The notes under the pieces: model-generated
What the model saw: only the letters and a program-made list of their open reading frames with translations
Databases searched by the model: none
Told to the model about the DNA's origin: nothing
Assembly (NCBI RefSeq): GCF_018873765.1
Contig: NC_057920.1
Location: 6,771,307-6,835,306 of the forward strand
Length of the DNA stretch: 64,000 nucleotides
From: Telopea speciosissima
Lineage: Eukaryota; Streptophyta; Magnoliopsida; Proteales; Proteaceae
Direction of reading: 5' to 3'
Shown here: positions 21,991 through 33,375 of the stretch, piece after piece
How positions within the stretch are numbered: the stretch's first letter is position 1
How the letters are laid out: every line of letters begins with the position of its first letter
Made by a program: the position numbers and the translations under genes

Positions 21991-23364
21991 AGCAGCCCCA
22001 AAAATGCAGAAAACAGAATTTCTAATGGGGGCTTTGGGCTAAATCCGCATTCAATTGATCATGGATGATGTTTGCATGATCTTTACTATAAATGGGACCA
22101 TGTTATGATCGATTTGTATGGCAAAATTGAGGTTTTAAAGGTGGGTACATCCATGAAGGTAATTTCATTTTCAACCATTGGGTAAAACAGTTCTATGTGG
22201 CTGAATATGTATCGATTACTTTAATTCAGTCCCTAGAGCTGTGAATAGATTAGTGCTATGGTTAGCATGGAGTTTAGGGTTTATACATACATGGGTTTTA
22301 GCTTCTAATTCCATAAATCAAAAATCAATTTCATAAGCTACAGGAATTGAAAGAACATGGTTCATTCCAAATCATCATGGGTTTAGTAGGATCCACTATG
22401 GTTTAATTAAAGAAAAGATGAGGGGATGAAGATTTTACCTTAAGTTAGCAAATCCTCCCTAATCCGGCACCTTCTTCTCCCTTTCTTCTTCTTCTTCTCC
22501 TTCTCTGTTTCAACTTCCTTTGCTAAGATTAAATATTAGTCGGTTGAGTAGGGTGTTAATAGAACGTAGTGTTTTTTCTTTAATTGATTAGATTAGTTTA
22601 GAAGGTGGTAGTGGATAAGTTTAATTGTTTTCTTTGTTAAGCTAATCTAAGTCGGTTTATAAATTGATAGGTGTCATATAAGTTTTTGATAGGTGTCATT
22701 AACATAATCCAAAATTCAATTTGTTTTTTATAGGTGTCATTACCTAATGCTCACATAATCCAAAGTTCAATTCTAATTCCAAATTTGTCTTTTTGTAAGA
22801 TTTGGTTTGTTTAAACAAAAAGCGGACCCCTGCGCGGGTAATTGGATTTTGTGGGCCCCATGGATCCTAGAATATTGGAAAAACATTTTATTTCAGTATT
22901 CGGGGTGCGACAGCGAGATCCCTGATTCAAAACACCGGGCTCCGCGCCTTAAAGAGCAAAATTCGTGGGGGCACAATTCTCTGGTTGATGCAATAATCGA
23001 CTAGTACATCAACCTGAGATTTCTGTCTTCGCTATCTGCGTGTCGGAACACCCAAAAGTCGATGCACTTCCTATGCGAACCCACACAGACATATTTATAA
23101 CACTAAAATTACCTAGTACACGGTTAGGATCTCTTACCACGAGTTGTGCATCTGTGTGTGGATCCCACAACCGCACGGGGGAGGTATTTGTCGTTTTACC
23201 GACAAGCAGCGAGTTACCACCGGAATTCCTTCTTTATCTTCTACCCGTTCGAACATAAAAATAAAAACTCCATAACGTACACGGTGCTATGACCTCGGGT
23301 TCCGGATCTACATTCGGATTCGGGTTGGGGTTCGAATCAAAATATGCCAGGCTGTAACATACAG

Positions 23365-23810
23365 AGTGCATCAATAAGGAGTGATGAAATGTTTTACTAC
23401 ACAGAGGGATAAAGAGGTCATTTCAAGTAAGAGGGAGAGAGGGTGCTAGTGTACCCTCTGGATTTTTATTGCCCCTAGTACTTGATCCCCCATTGCACCT
23501 CAAGTGCTCCTTGGGAGGTCGACATGTGGCTTATTCCAATCCAACAATCAGTTTGAAATTCGATTTTGAAACTTTCATTTCACCCTAAAAATCCAAAGAG
23601 GAGAAATCTTCCCTCTATTCTTCAACATCTTTCTCTCCTCTCTCACGGCGGGTGCACCCTCTCTCCGAAGACGAAACCGGATTTCACACTAGCACACTTT
23701 CAAGAGACGAAGCACCCTCATGCCGGCGCACTGTCCAGATCTCTTCGACTATCCATTCCCTCCATTCAAAGTCTCATAAGGAGAGAACGAATCTTTCTCT
23801 TCAACTTCAG
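23365..23810. other. Intergenic sequence flanking a tandem duplication
   Basis: No domain-bearing frame. The sequence becomes CT-rich and leader-like from about 23600. Confidence 0.35.
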
Positions 23811-24365
23811 GTATACTCCCATTTCAGAAGACCATGTGATCGAGCCAAGCCCTAGACCTAACCCAACCCCGTGTTCTTCAACTTCAGGAGAGAACGTGTT
23901 TTGACAAACAAACCCTCCTCTCTCCTCACTCACTACTTGTCGATTGGCGATTCCTCTCGTCTAAGGCGACGACACCGACGCCGACGGTGAAAGCATCCAA
24001 GGACTGTGGGCGTTATCTCCATTTCCCTTTTTGAGGCTGCTAATTCTAAGGTATCACCCTTGCTTCCCCTCTGAATCTTTCCCTGCAACTTCAGGTATAC
24101 TCCCATTTCAGAAGACCATGTGATCGAGCCAAGCCCTAGACCTAACCCAACCTCGTGTTCTTCAACTTCAGGACAGAACTTTTTTGACGAACAAACCCTC
24201 TTCTCTCCTCACTCACTACTTGTCGGTTGGCGATTCCTCTCATCCAAGGCGACGGCACTGTCATCGACGGTGAAAGCATCCAGGGACTGTGGGCGTTATC
24301 TCCATTTCCCTTTCTGAGGTTGCTAATTCTAAGGTATCGCCCTTGCTTCCCCTCTGAGTCCCGAG
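23811..24365. repeat. 284-bp direct tandem duplication
   Basis: Unit 1 starts at 23811 and unit 2 at 24095. Both run from GTATACTCCCATTTCAGAAG through GTGATCGAGCCAAGCCCTAG, TCACTACTTGTCG, GTGAAAGCATCCA and GGACTGTGGGCGTTATCTCC to GCTTCCCCTCTGA, with about 5-7 percent differences by eye. The CT-rich, CAG|GTAT-bounded text looks like a 5' leader and first exon, so it may be a captured or orphaned gene start. No coding sequence can be assigned. Confidence 0.7.
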
Positions 24366-24499
24366 TATTTCCTCGATTTTTTTAAACTTTTCTTTTTTCG
24401 CTATTCATGTTTTACCCATGGAAGAAGAACTCGATCAAAACCTGTCTAAACCACCAGTTAATTCGGTTTCGCAAGTTTTCGAGACGAATTGAAGGGTGA

Positions 24500-25460
24500 T
24501 TTTAAAAAATTCAGGGTTTCGATCGAAATTCGATGGTTTCAACCAATTTCGACCGAGTAGTTGGTAATTTCGCAAGTTTGGACAGTTATGCCCATCGAAA
24601 CTTGGGGAAACCTGGCTTGAAACCAGTATAGATACTTAAGTATGCCAATAACTAGGCCAGAAAACCAGGACTGACACTTATTTATGTCTCATATCATTTA
24701 AGTAAATGTTTTTGTATTTGTATTTCATACTATTCATAAATAAGCAAATACCTCCTATTTGAATCCAATAAAAATAGTTAAAAAATAAAATTCCAAAAGA
24801 AAAAAAAGTCAACCTCCTAGTTCAAGAACAAAAACTGGATTTTCGACGATAGGTGCAATTTTCAATTTTCTAATGTTCGAGTTTTTCTCAAAACAAAAAA
24901 TTCCATAAATCTTAATACAGTAAAACATTGCTAAAACGCAAAAGTACGGTAAAATATTCATTTATTTTGATGTCCAAAAAAATATTTTCATTCAAAACGA
25001 TTTTGACAGTATTTGTGCACACCAAATTAAGTTTGACCGATACATAATTCATTCAATATAAATCAGATTTAAATAATCTTGGACTTGTTGGAAAGCTGTC
25101 AAAACAAAGCTTTCTAACAAATCCAAGATTATTGAAATTTGATTTATATTGAAGGTGTTATATTCCGATCAAACCTTATTCAATAAATGTCTAAGAACAA
25201 TATATAATATCAAACTTGGATCAAAACCACAAGTATTATTTTTAGTGTTCTCCATGTGAAACTAATGAATGGATTGGATTTAAAATTTCAAGAATAGGCA
25301 GCACAACAAGAATCAGAGCAAAAAAACAACTTATGGGCCTCGAAACCAAAGTTCAAGTTAGCCTGGAGAAAGTTCCAGGTTTCAACCGAAATATGGTCGA
25401 AACCGAGACGAACTCGGTTTCTGACTGATCGAAACCTAATCGAAACCCGAGTTTTAAAAC
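24500..25460. repeat. Large foldback element with TTTTAAAA / GGGTTTCGA ends
   Basis: The left end ATTTTAAAAAATTCAGGGTTTCGATCG and its extension GATGGTTTCAACC face, inverted, GGTTTCAACCGAAATATGG and CGAAACCCGAGTTTTAAAAC at the right end. Both ends repeat TTTCGA/TCGAAA-type words several times. The centre is AT-rich and carries its own 25074-25153 palindrome around CAAAGCTTT. No coding capacity. Confidence 0.5.
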
Positions 25461-25627
25461 TTTAATCAGTAGTAGAGAGCCCCCCCCCTCCCCCCACCCA
25501 AAAAAAAAGAAAAGACAGTAAGGGGCATAAACCTTTTTAAATTTTCAACTGATATCAACCAGTAGTAACATATCAATATCAGCAATGACTGTTATTAGGA
25601 ACTAAAACTCTGGGCTGGACGGAAAAT

Positions 25628-25745
25628 TATCCTCTCCAATTCCTTAAAGTGTGGTAATACGAAAATAGTAGGTGGAGATGTCAACACCTGGCAGGTGCTG
25701 CATCCAACGATCCACACTTTAAGAATTAGAGAGGATCTTTCTCCA
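25628..25745. repeat. Foldback MITE family B, copy 2 (short)
   Basis: ATCCTCTCCAATTCCTTAAAGTGTGG on the left faces CCACACTTTAAGAATTAGAGAGGAT on the right. The interior holds GGTGGAGATGTCAACACCTGG, an echo of copy 3 (GGTGGAGATGCTGACACATGG). Confidence 0.7.
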
Positions 25746-26494
25746 GCTGCCAAGGCTGGACGCATACCTTCTCCCAATGATCTGCACTCATAATAAAACG
25801 TTTGGAATCAGTCCCTTCTTCACGCCCTCTGCCCTTCCGTCGCCATTGTGATATTTCACACATCTTTCTACCGTCCGATCACAACTTGATCCAACGGTTG
25901 AAGAACCTCAATCTCCTGCTTTAGTCAAATACTGGATCATTGCCCTAGAGTTCATCGTCGCAACTCGCTTCCTGTGTCGTCTCTCAACTTTCTTTGCATT
26001 CTCTCTCATGGTCACAGTCCCGGCCCTTCTCCCTCCTGTCTCTTCTCTGCTGCAACTACCCTCTAAGCTTACTCGGTAAAAATAATCTCTTTTCTTGTAA
26101 TCACGAAGAAAGGGCAGAGACTGAAAAGCGCTGGAATCCAGGTGATTGGGTTCTGAGATTCTACGGTTTCCTTTTATAATTCTCTTCCTTTCTCTGTCTC
26201 TCTGTCTCTCTCGCGCTCTGCATGTCTCTTCTCTTATGTAATCTCTCGGATGAAACCCTAGTCACTAATTAAAGTATAATCCCTAGAAGTTTGCGTCTTT
26301 TTTCGCCCTCCTCCTCAAGCCTCTCTTCTGAGAGGTTTTGCTTGCGAAGATCCGGTGGAGCTCATTGCTGTGTGTCTGGATCAAGATAACGGTCAGTTAT
26401 GTTCTTATCTTGGGTGTGAATTCTGTATAATGCTTTAGTTGGCTGTATTTCATTTTGGATTATAGCAGGAAAAATAAACAGTAGATAATTATCC
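25746..26494 (+). promoter_or_regulatory. Promoter and 5' leader of FRS-A
   Basis: CT-rich leader-like sequence from about 25980, with TCTCTGTCTCTCTGTCTCTC near 26190. A leader intron is likely: donor GATAACG|GTCAGT at 26392 and acceptor TTATAGCAG ending at 26468, leaving 26 nt before the ATG. Inferred from sequence only. Confidence 0.4.
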
Positions 26495-29400
26495 ATGGAA
26501 TTCGAACCTTTGAACATGGAAAATGAGGTGATTGAATTCGATATGGGATTGACGGATGATGCCGTGGACATCGAGCATCCCGTTGATGAGGATGATCATG
26601 AGATGCTGGAGAGTTCCACTGGCAGGGAATTGTACATCTCTGAGGCTGACATGAACCTTGAACCTTACGAGGGCATGGAATTTGAGTCTGAAGAGGCCGC
26701 TAAGGCCTTCTACAATTCCTATGCTCGGAGGGTCGGGTTTAGCACCCGTGTCAGCATGTCCCGTCGCTCCAGGAGGGATGGAGCGATCATACAGAGATCC
26801 TTTGTGTGCGCCAAGGAAGGGTTTCGATCTGAGAAAGATCGCCCTGGCAGTGATGGCAAAGTCAAACGGCCCCGAGCGGTGACCAGAGTTGGTTGCAAGG
26901 CCATGTTGGTGGTCAAGATACAAGAATCGGGGAAATGGGTTGTGTCTGGGTTTGAGAAGGAACACAATCACGAGCTTGTCCCGCCAGATAAGGTGCATTG
27001 CCTGCGTTCCCACAGGCATGTTTCCGGTTCCGCAAAATCCTTAATCGATACTTTGCAGGGTGCTGGAATTGGCCCGAGTGGGATTATGTCTGTGTTGATT
27101 AAAGAATATGGTGGAATTACCAATGTTGGTTTCACCGAGCGTGACTGCAGGAATTATATGAGAAGTAGTCGTCAGAGGACCCTTGGTGGAGACACCCAGA
27201 TCCTTTTGGATTATTTGAAGCACATGCATGCGCAGAACCCAGCATTCTTCTATGCCATCCAGGGTGACGAGGATCAGTGTTTGAGCAATATCTTCTGGGC
27301 AGATCCAAAGGCCAGAAGTAACTATACTTATTTCGGTGATACAGTTACCTTTGACACTACGTACAGGTCGAATCGATATCGTTTGCCTTATGCCCCTTTC
27401 ACCGGTGTAAACCATCATGGCCAGCCTGTATTGTTTGGTTGTGCTCTCCTCGTAAATGAGTCTGAAGCATCATTTGTTTGGCTTTTCAAGACCTGGCTTA
27501 CAGCAATGTCAGGACGCGCTCCTGTGTCGATCACTACTGATCATGACCGGGTGATACGGTCAGCAGTCACACAGGTGTTCCCAGAGACCCGTCACCGTTT
27601 CTGCAAGTGGCACATCTTCAAAGAAGGCCAGGAGAAGTTGTCTCATGTGTATCTTGAACACCCAACTTTTGAAGCAGAGTTCCACAAATGTGTCAATCTG
27701 GCTGAATCCATTGAAGAGTTTGAATCTTGTTGGATGTCCCTCATTGATAGGTATAATCTCCGGGAGCATGATTGGCTTCAAGCAATATTCAATGCTCGCA
27801 GGCAGTGGGTGCCAGTGTATCTGCGGGACACATTTTTTGCAGAAATGTCTATAGCACAAAGGAATGACAGTATGAACTCTTATTTTGATGGGTATGTGAA
27901 TGCTTCAACCACTTTACAGTTGTTAATTAAGCAGTATGAGAAGGCACTGGAGAGCCGGTATGAGAAAGAGGTGAAAGCTGATTATGATACGATGAACACT
28001 GCCCCTGTTTTGAAGACCCCATCTCCCATGGAGAAACAAGCTGCTGAGCTTTACACTAAAAAGTTATTTATGAAATTTCAAGAGGAGTTAGTTGAGACTC
28101 TTACTTTCATGGCAACCAAAATGGAAGATGATGGGTTAATGACCACATATCGGGTAGCGAAGTTTGGAGAAGATCACAAGTCTTACATTGTCAGACTCAA
28201 TGTTCTTGAGATGAAGGCTACTTGTAGCTGCCAAATGTTCGAGTTCTCAGGTCTTCTTTGCAGGCACATATTGACCGTCTTTAGGGTCACTAATGTTCTA
28301 ACCCTTCCTTCGCACTATATTTTGAAACGATGGACAAGAAATGCTAAAAGTGGGGTTATATTAGAAGAACGTGCCAGTGATCTGCTGAATTCTCGAGAAT
28401 CTATTACTGTACGATACAATAATTTGCGTCAGGAAGCCCTTAAATATGTAGATGAAGGGGTGAAAAACATTGAAATCTATAATGTGGCTATGGGTGCTTT
28501 ACAAGAAGCTGCCAAAAAAGTTGCTTTTGCTAAAAAGAATGGCGGGAAATTTCTACTGGTCAATGGAACTAACCGAGAAGACGGTGTAACTGATGGAAGT
28601 CAGGGTCATTGGGTTTCTGGTCAGCCACAAACTCAGGTGAATTCATTTCTCTGGTTGCTGTTTTAATTTTAAATGTTTCTCTTCCTTTGGTTTTTAGTTT
28701 CCCCTAGCATCCCTTATACCTCAAATACTTTTTCAATTATTCATTTTCTTTTGTATTTTGGACTATTTTTATATGTTCTATAAGGAGTTTGTTTGCAATC
28801 AACTTACGAACTTTCCTATATAACTATTGGGGGAGGGATTCATGTCACTGTATTTAATGCATGTGCATGGCCTCACATGAAAACTTTTTCCATAATTATT
28901 TGTTTTTGGAAGAAAGTCGTATCTAAATTGATTGTCTGATATGCACATGAAAACTTTTGCCATAATTACTTGTTTGGAAGAAAGTCGTATCTAAATTGAT
29001 TGTCTAATATTTGTCGTCTTTTTAGGTTTATTTTCCTTTTTGTATTTTCTTATTTGATTACAGAGTTGAGAGTTTCTGAAGTCTCAGTTTGTTGTTCATT
29101 ATTCCTAGACTTGACTTGTGCACCGTTAAGCTTTAGGCCACAGTAGCTTGAGAAGAATATCCATTTTGTCTCATTATTTTGATCCTTTGGATTTTCAGCG
29201 CTCCATCAGAGGGAGCATAATTTTCTTCTTTGTAAATGGTTTAATTGGATATATTTTCAACATTTTTCCACCTATTTTAAGGCATTATAAAGAAATTCAG
29301 AGAATTTGTATTTAATGATTCGTAAAACATAATGAGAAGTTTCCATACAGAGAATATCATCATTTTTCCTACAAAGTAGTCAGGGGATGATAATTGCTAT

Positions 29401-32400
29401 ACTACTGGCAATTATCCATTCAACTCCATGTAATTGTCATATTGTTGGTCACCATGATTGTATTTGGTTGGTAGTTATTTTCTTCATTTTACTGACCAAC
29501 TTATGGGGATTAGTTAACCATGTTAAATTAGCATTTTATGAATAGTTGACTTACCTGCATCAAATAATCTACCTTGTCGTTGTGGAAACTCCAGAAAGAA
29601 TTCTCTAGATTGAATTGTTCCCATTGCATCTGGTTCTGATTTTCTTGAATCCTTATGTAGAAGAAGCTTCCGTGGTGCCTTTTATGAATGGAGGATGAAA
29701 GGGGCTATCAGGCTGATTCAGGCATAGACGTATAGGTCAAAACAATAAATGGAAATACTTTCACAGTTTGATTGGTGTCTTGGGTGAAATTTGAACGTAG
29801 CTCTTACAGCCTGATTTGTAGGATATCTCCCTGCACTGGGACCCACCAAATTTAATAAATGATTTTGTAGATAGTGTAGAAATCGACCTCGAACCATGGC
29901 AACCAGCGGGAGATCGATTGCAACCAGGATCAACACGATAAGGAACAAATTAAATAACTAAAGCTCTCTGTTTTTTGTTTTTTTCAATTGTTGTTTTCTA
30001 TTACATATGAATGGAGAACATAAAGGAGAAGAAGATAAAGAAGAGAAGGGTAGGGGTAGGGGAATGGCTCTCTCAACCTGGGTCTCTCACCCATAGTTAG
30101 CAAAAACGGGAACGACAAAAAAAAAATGGAGTCTTATGGTATGGGTTTTAAACGGTAAGAAATTGCAAACAGACGTTCAAATAAAACGGTAAAAAAAAAG
30201 ACAACAATAAAAAATGGAAAACAGATGGTACAGGTTTTAAACGTTTATATTTAAAAAAAAAAAAAAAAAGGGAACCAAAAAAAGGGCACTATTCTCATAT
30301 AAATTGAGGAATTTTTATTTGAAATACATGCTTCTATTTTCAGTATCCGTGCATTGACCTTGAGTTGAAGGTGATATCATGAAAAATGTAGCCCTTCGAG
30401 TCATCTTTATGTTGGTGAAAGAATTAGGCCGATCAAAGTTAAGGAGAGAGAGAGAGAGATATGGTCAATTAAATCCAAGGTCTTAAAAAACGCTAAAAAA
30501 AGGGGAGCGTGTTTTAAACGCGTTTAAAATGGGAATGCTTGCCGTTTGCCTTTTTTACCGTACGGCAAAACGTGTTTAAAACGATAAAAAACGGGATACA
30601 TTGAATTTCTCCCATAATGGATGGCAACAAGGCCTGAAAATTCTTTTCTCCAAATCTGATCCTTACAATAGGGGGTCTATTAATAGCTTAGGCAAGCTTA
30701 CAAAATAGAAGGTAGAAAATAGAAACTTCCTAAAATAGAGTTGAACTAAAAATAGAAAGTAGGAAATAGAAACTACCAAACCTAGCAACTAGTGACAATG
30801 GCAACTTATTGAAAATAGAAACTGACTAGAATTAGAAACTACTAAGGCTTTATATATCCGCCTTCTAAAACAATAGGAAGGACAGTAAATAGAAACTAAT
30901 AAATTAGAAACTATTAGGCAGCAATAAAATCTGTTTTGTCTTGCTATCTTCAGTGGGACCCACAGAATTTCACTTATTTCCTTGGACTTCCTTCTCCATT
31001 CAAGGCTTATGGACCCATTACACTGTTCACGTGAACAGTAGTTTGGGTACTGTTCATGTGAACATTAACCTTTTTTTGGGGGGGGGGGGGAGGGAAGTAG
31101 TTTGGACTGCTTTAGGTGACGCTCCATTGAACCAACAAAAACTTGCCACTTCATCAGACCAGGCTGTCTCACAGCAGTCACATCCCACAACCTTGCTGGG
31201 CTGGTTTTGGGCCTTGTTCCTGCGGGTATATATGGACTTGTGACATCACTAGGGCAGTGCTAAAGGATGTTTCCCATCCCTGGAATTTAGTGGTGTGACC
31301 TGCTGTACTTTTAAAATTTTTTTTTTTAAGTGCTAGCCTGATTTCCTCAGAAGAAATAGTATTGGGCCTTTGACTGCCATGGCCCTGGCATTTCAACTGG
31401 CAGCGAAGAGACGATGACTGTCGCCTTAGCATTTCTTATTCTGAAAAGGTGGTATTTTTAGCTAGTCTTTAATAATGGAAACAAGGTGATTTCCTATCAA
31501 AACAGTATTGTTGTGTTACTTGTGCAAAAATGTCCATAATTTCATTTTCCAAGTAAATGACAGGATCAGTATGCAAGACACCCAATATATTTGTGGGATA
31601 TTGCTGCTGTCGTAGTTGTCAAAGGTGACTAGGCGACCCATGGCATTGGAGGGGGGGTGCCTAGGCGTCAAGGTGCTTGCCTAGGCGTTGTCTAGGTGCC
31701 CTAGACATGCAGTATATGACTATATGCAAGATAGCAATGATACTTTTAAATAATTATGCTTATCAAAACAGTGGTATTCTGGAAAGGTAGTATTTTTAGC
31801 TTGTCTTTAATGATGGAAACAAGGTGATTTCCTCTCAAAACAGTATTGTTGTGTTAACTGTGCAAAATGTCCATAATTTCATTTTCCAGTAAATGACAGG
31901 ATCAGTATCCAAGACACCTGATGTATTTGTGGGATATTGCTGCTGTCATACTTGTCAAAGGTGACTAGGTGGCCCATGGCATTGGAGGGGTGCCTAGGCG
32001 ACAAGGCGCTTGCCTAGGCATTGTCTAGGTGCACTAGACGTGCAGTATATGACTATATGCAATATATCAATGATACTTTTAAATAATTATGCTTATATGC
32101 AACATAGAAGCAGTATCAAATTAATGCAATATGATATGATTAATTGCTCGTAATGATCTAATATGAGAAAATCAACATATAATAAACAAAGTATAGGATA
32201 TATATAACATAAGAAAGCATATTCATTGAAAAAACATGCTGTTGCCTTGGACCGGATACCTAGTGGTGCCTAGGTGACGCCTTGACAACTAAGGTGGCTG
32301 TATCGGTCATTCAGTTGAGCTCCTTTCTAGTGGTAGTTGATTGCTGTTTATTTTCTAGCTGATGATCCTGTATTTTTTTCCCCAATTGTTAGAAAAAAAT

Positions 32401-33375
32401 GTAGATTTTCTTAGAGTTGATTGATATCAACCTATCTTGATTTTATTGATAATTGCCTCATCTCATGTTTCATACGCAAAGATACTTGTCTTTCATGAGT
32501 ATGTATTCCTCTTATGTGAATCACTTCAACCATCCTTGGAACCTGTAAGAGGAATTATCTGGTGATGAATCGTGACAAAAGCTGTTTTCCAAATGGCCGT
32601 ATTGGACATGTGATTTTTAGCCCGGATCTGAAAGTGGTAGGGACCATAGTTGGTCTTGATGGTATAACTCAAGCCCTACAAGCCCTAGAACACAGACAGC
32701 ATATTCACGAAGACAGCTACAGGACACAGACATTGATGCACATACGTGATATTTAAGGGCGTACCCAGTGCACAAGGCTCCCAGCACTGCGGGGTCTGGG
32801 GAGGGTCATAATGTGCACAGCCTTACCCCTGCTTTCGCAGAGAGGCTGTTTCCAGACTCGAACCCATGACCACTTGGTCACAATGGATCAAACTTTACCG
32901 ATGCACATACGTGATATGGGGATAAGATATTATTTTGAAGTCCCACATATTATATTACTGTTGACAAGGATATCTACTTATTAGATCTCCTGTTCTTTTT
33001 CCATGATATTGTTAATGTTTCCTATACCTTGCTGGGGAAACAGCATTTTTAATACTGTTCAATCTGGTTTTGCTGCACCTCTTTTTGAGCCTTACCGGTC
33101 TGGACTTATTCATTTTATCATTGACATATTTAGACACATGCATCTAAATATTCCTATGATCTGGTTTCTTTTCCATAACGAAAATTTCTGTTAACCATCT
33201 TTTGTAGGATGAGAAAGACAAGAAAATTCAGCAACTGTCTCGAGAGCTAGACCGTTCAAATCACAAGTGTGAAGTATATCGAGCTAACCTGCTTGCAGTG
33301 TTGAAAGATATCGAGGAGCAGAAACTACAGCTATCAGTTAAAGTTCAAAATGTAAAGCTTGGTATGAAAGAGTGA
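26495..33375 (+). CDS. FAR1/FHY3-family transcription factor, FRS5-like (FRS-A)
   Basis: Two exons: 26495-28636 (714 codons) and 33208-33375 (55 codons plus stop), joined GT-AG in phase 0, giving 769 aa. Order of parts: acidic N-terminus; FAR1 DNA-binding domain at about 60-165 with C105, C134, H157 and H159; MULE-type transposase core with FDTTY at 286-290 and TTDHD at 347-351; SWIM zinc finger C577-C579-C589-H591; and, in exon 2, a charged coiled coil beginning DEKDKKIQQLSRELDRSNHK. The text follows Arabidopsis FRS5 nearly throughout. FAR1/FHY3 relatives are domesticated Mutator transposases that act in the nucleus as light-linked transcriptional regulators; the exact role of FRS5 is little known. 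The 4.6-kb intron contains a tandem duplication, a hAT-like element and a SINE. Retaining the intron would end the protein nine residues past the donor. A paralogue lies inverted at 50985-55838. Confidence 0.93.
30096..30605. repeat. Low-complexity element with AAAACGG / GTTTTAAACG words
   Basis: Both flanks of this intron segment (30100-30250 and 30480-30600) are built from AAAAACGG, TTTTAAACG and CGTTTAAAAC words, with an A-run between. It resembles the self-similar ends of the other foldback elements here, but I could not define clean inverted termini. Confidence 0.3.
31438..32094. repeat. 338-bp tandem duplication in the FRS-A intron
   Basis: Unit 1 (31438-31775) and unit 2 (31776-32094) share ATTTTTAGCT...GTCTTTAAT, GGAAACAAGGTGATTTCCT, CAAAACAGTATTGTTGTGTTA, GGGATATTGCTGCTGTC and GCAGTATATGACTATATGCA. 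They differ at several percent of sites and by small gaps. The unit covers host intron sequence plus the left part of the inserted element at 31611. Confidence 0.8.
31611..32293. mobile_element. hAT-like non-autonomous element, interrupted by a tandem duplication
   Basis: The left terminus CGTAGTTGTCAAAGGTGACTAGGCG and the right terminus AGGTGACGCCTTGACAACTAAG are inverted repeats. Next to them, GCTGCTGT (31603-31610) and GTGGCTGT (32294-32301) could be a worn 8-bp target duplication (6 of 8 match). Both ends are rich in GCCTAGGCG-type words. The termini match those at 49824-50452 and 56942-57093. No coding sequence. Confidence 0.55.
32735..32917 (-). mobile_element. tRNA-derived SINE with 18-bp target-site duplication
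   Basis: The SINE body is 32753-32899, read on the minus strand. It starts GGTAAAGTTTGATCCATTG and has a Pol III B-box-like GGTTCGAGTC after GACCAAGTGGTCATG, then GGGTAAGGCTGTGCACATTA, and ends GTGCACTGGGTACGCCC. It is flanked by perfect copies of GATGCACATACGTGATAT at 32735-32752 and 32900-32917, a textbook LINE-mediated target duplication. Partial relatives: 19530-19605 and about 60436-60465. Confidence 0.85.

Larger units (their letters stand above)
20404..23364. mobile_element. Fossil solo LTR, about 2.95 kb, with 5-bp target duplication
   Basis: The element runs 20409-23359, opening TGTCACACCCCGAACC and closing GGCTGTAACA, so the ends are TG...CA with short inverted termini. The pentamer TACAG flanks it on both sides (20404-20408 and 23360-23364), as expected for LTR-retrotransposon integration. 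No internal gag-pol region or second LTR is present, hence a solo LTR. The size and the TGTCACACCCCG start suggest a Ty3/Gypsy-type element, but the family is not certain. An intact target duplication suggests a moderately recent insertion. Confidence 0.8.

Noticed and set aside
26489-27019. Long minus-strand open frame (176 codons) opposite FRS-A exon 1
   Set aside because: It mirrors a strongly coding plus strand, has no domain, and similar antisense frames lie opposite FRS-B; a codon-bias shadow.
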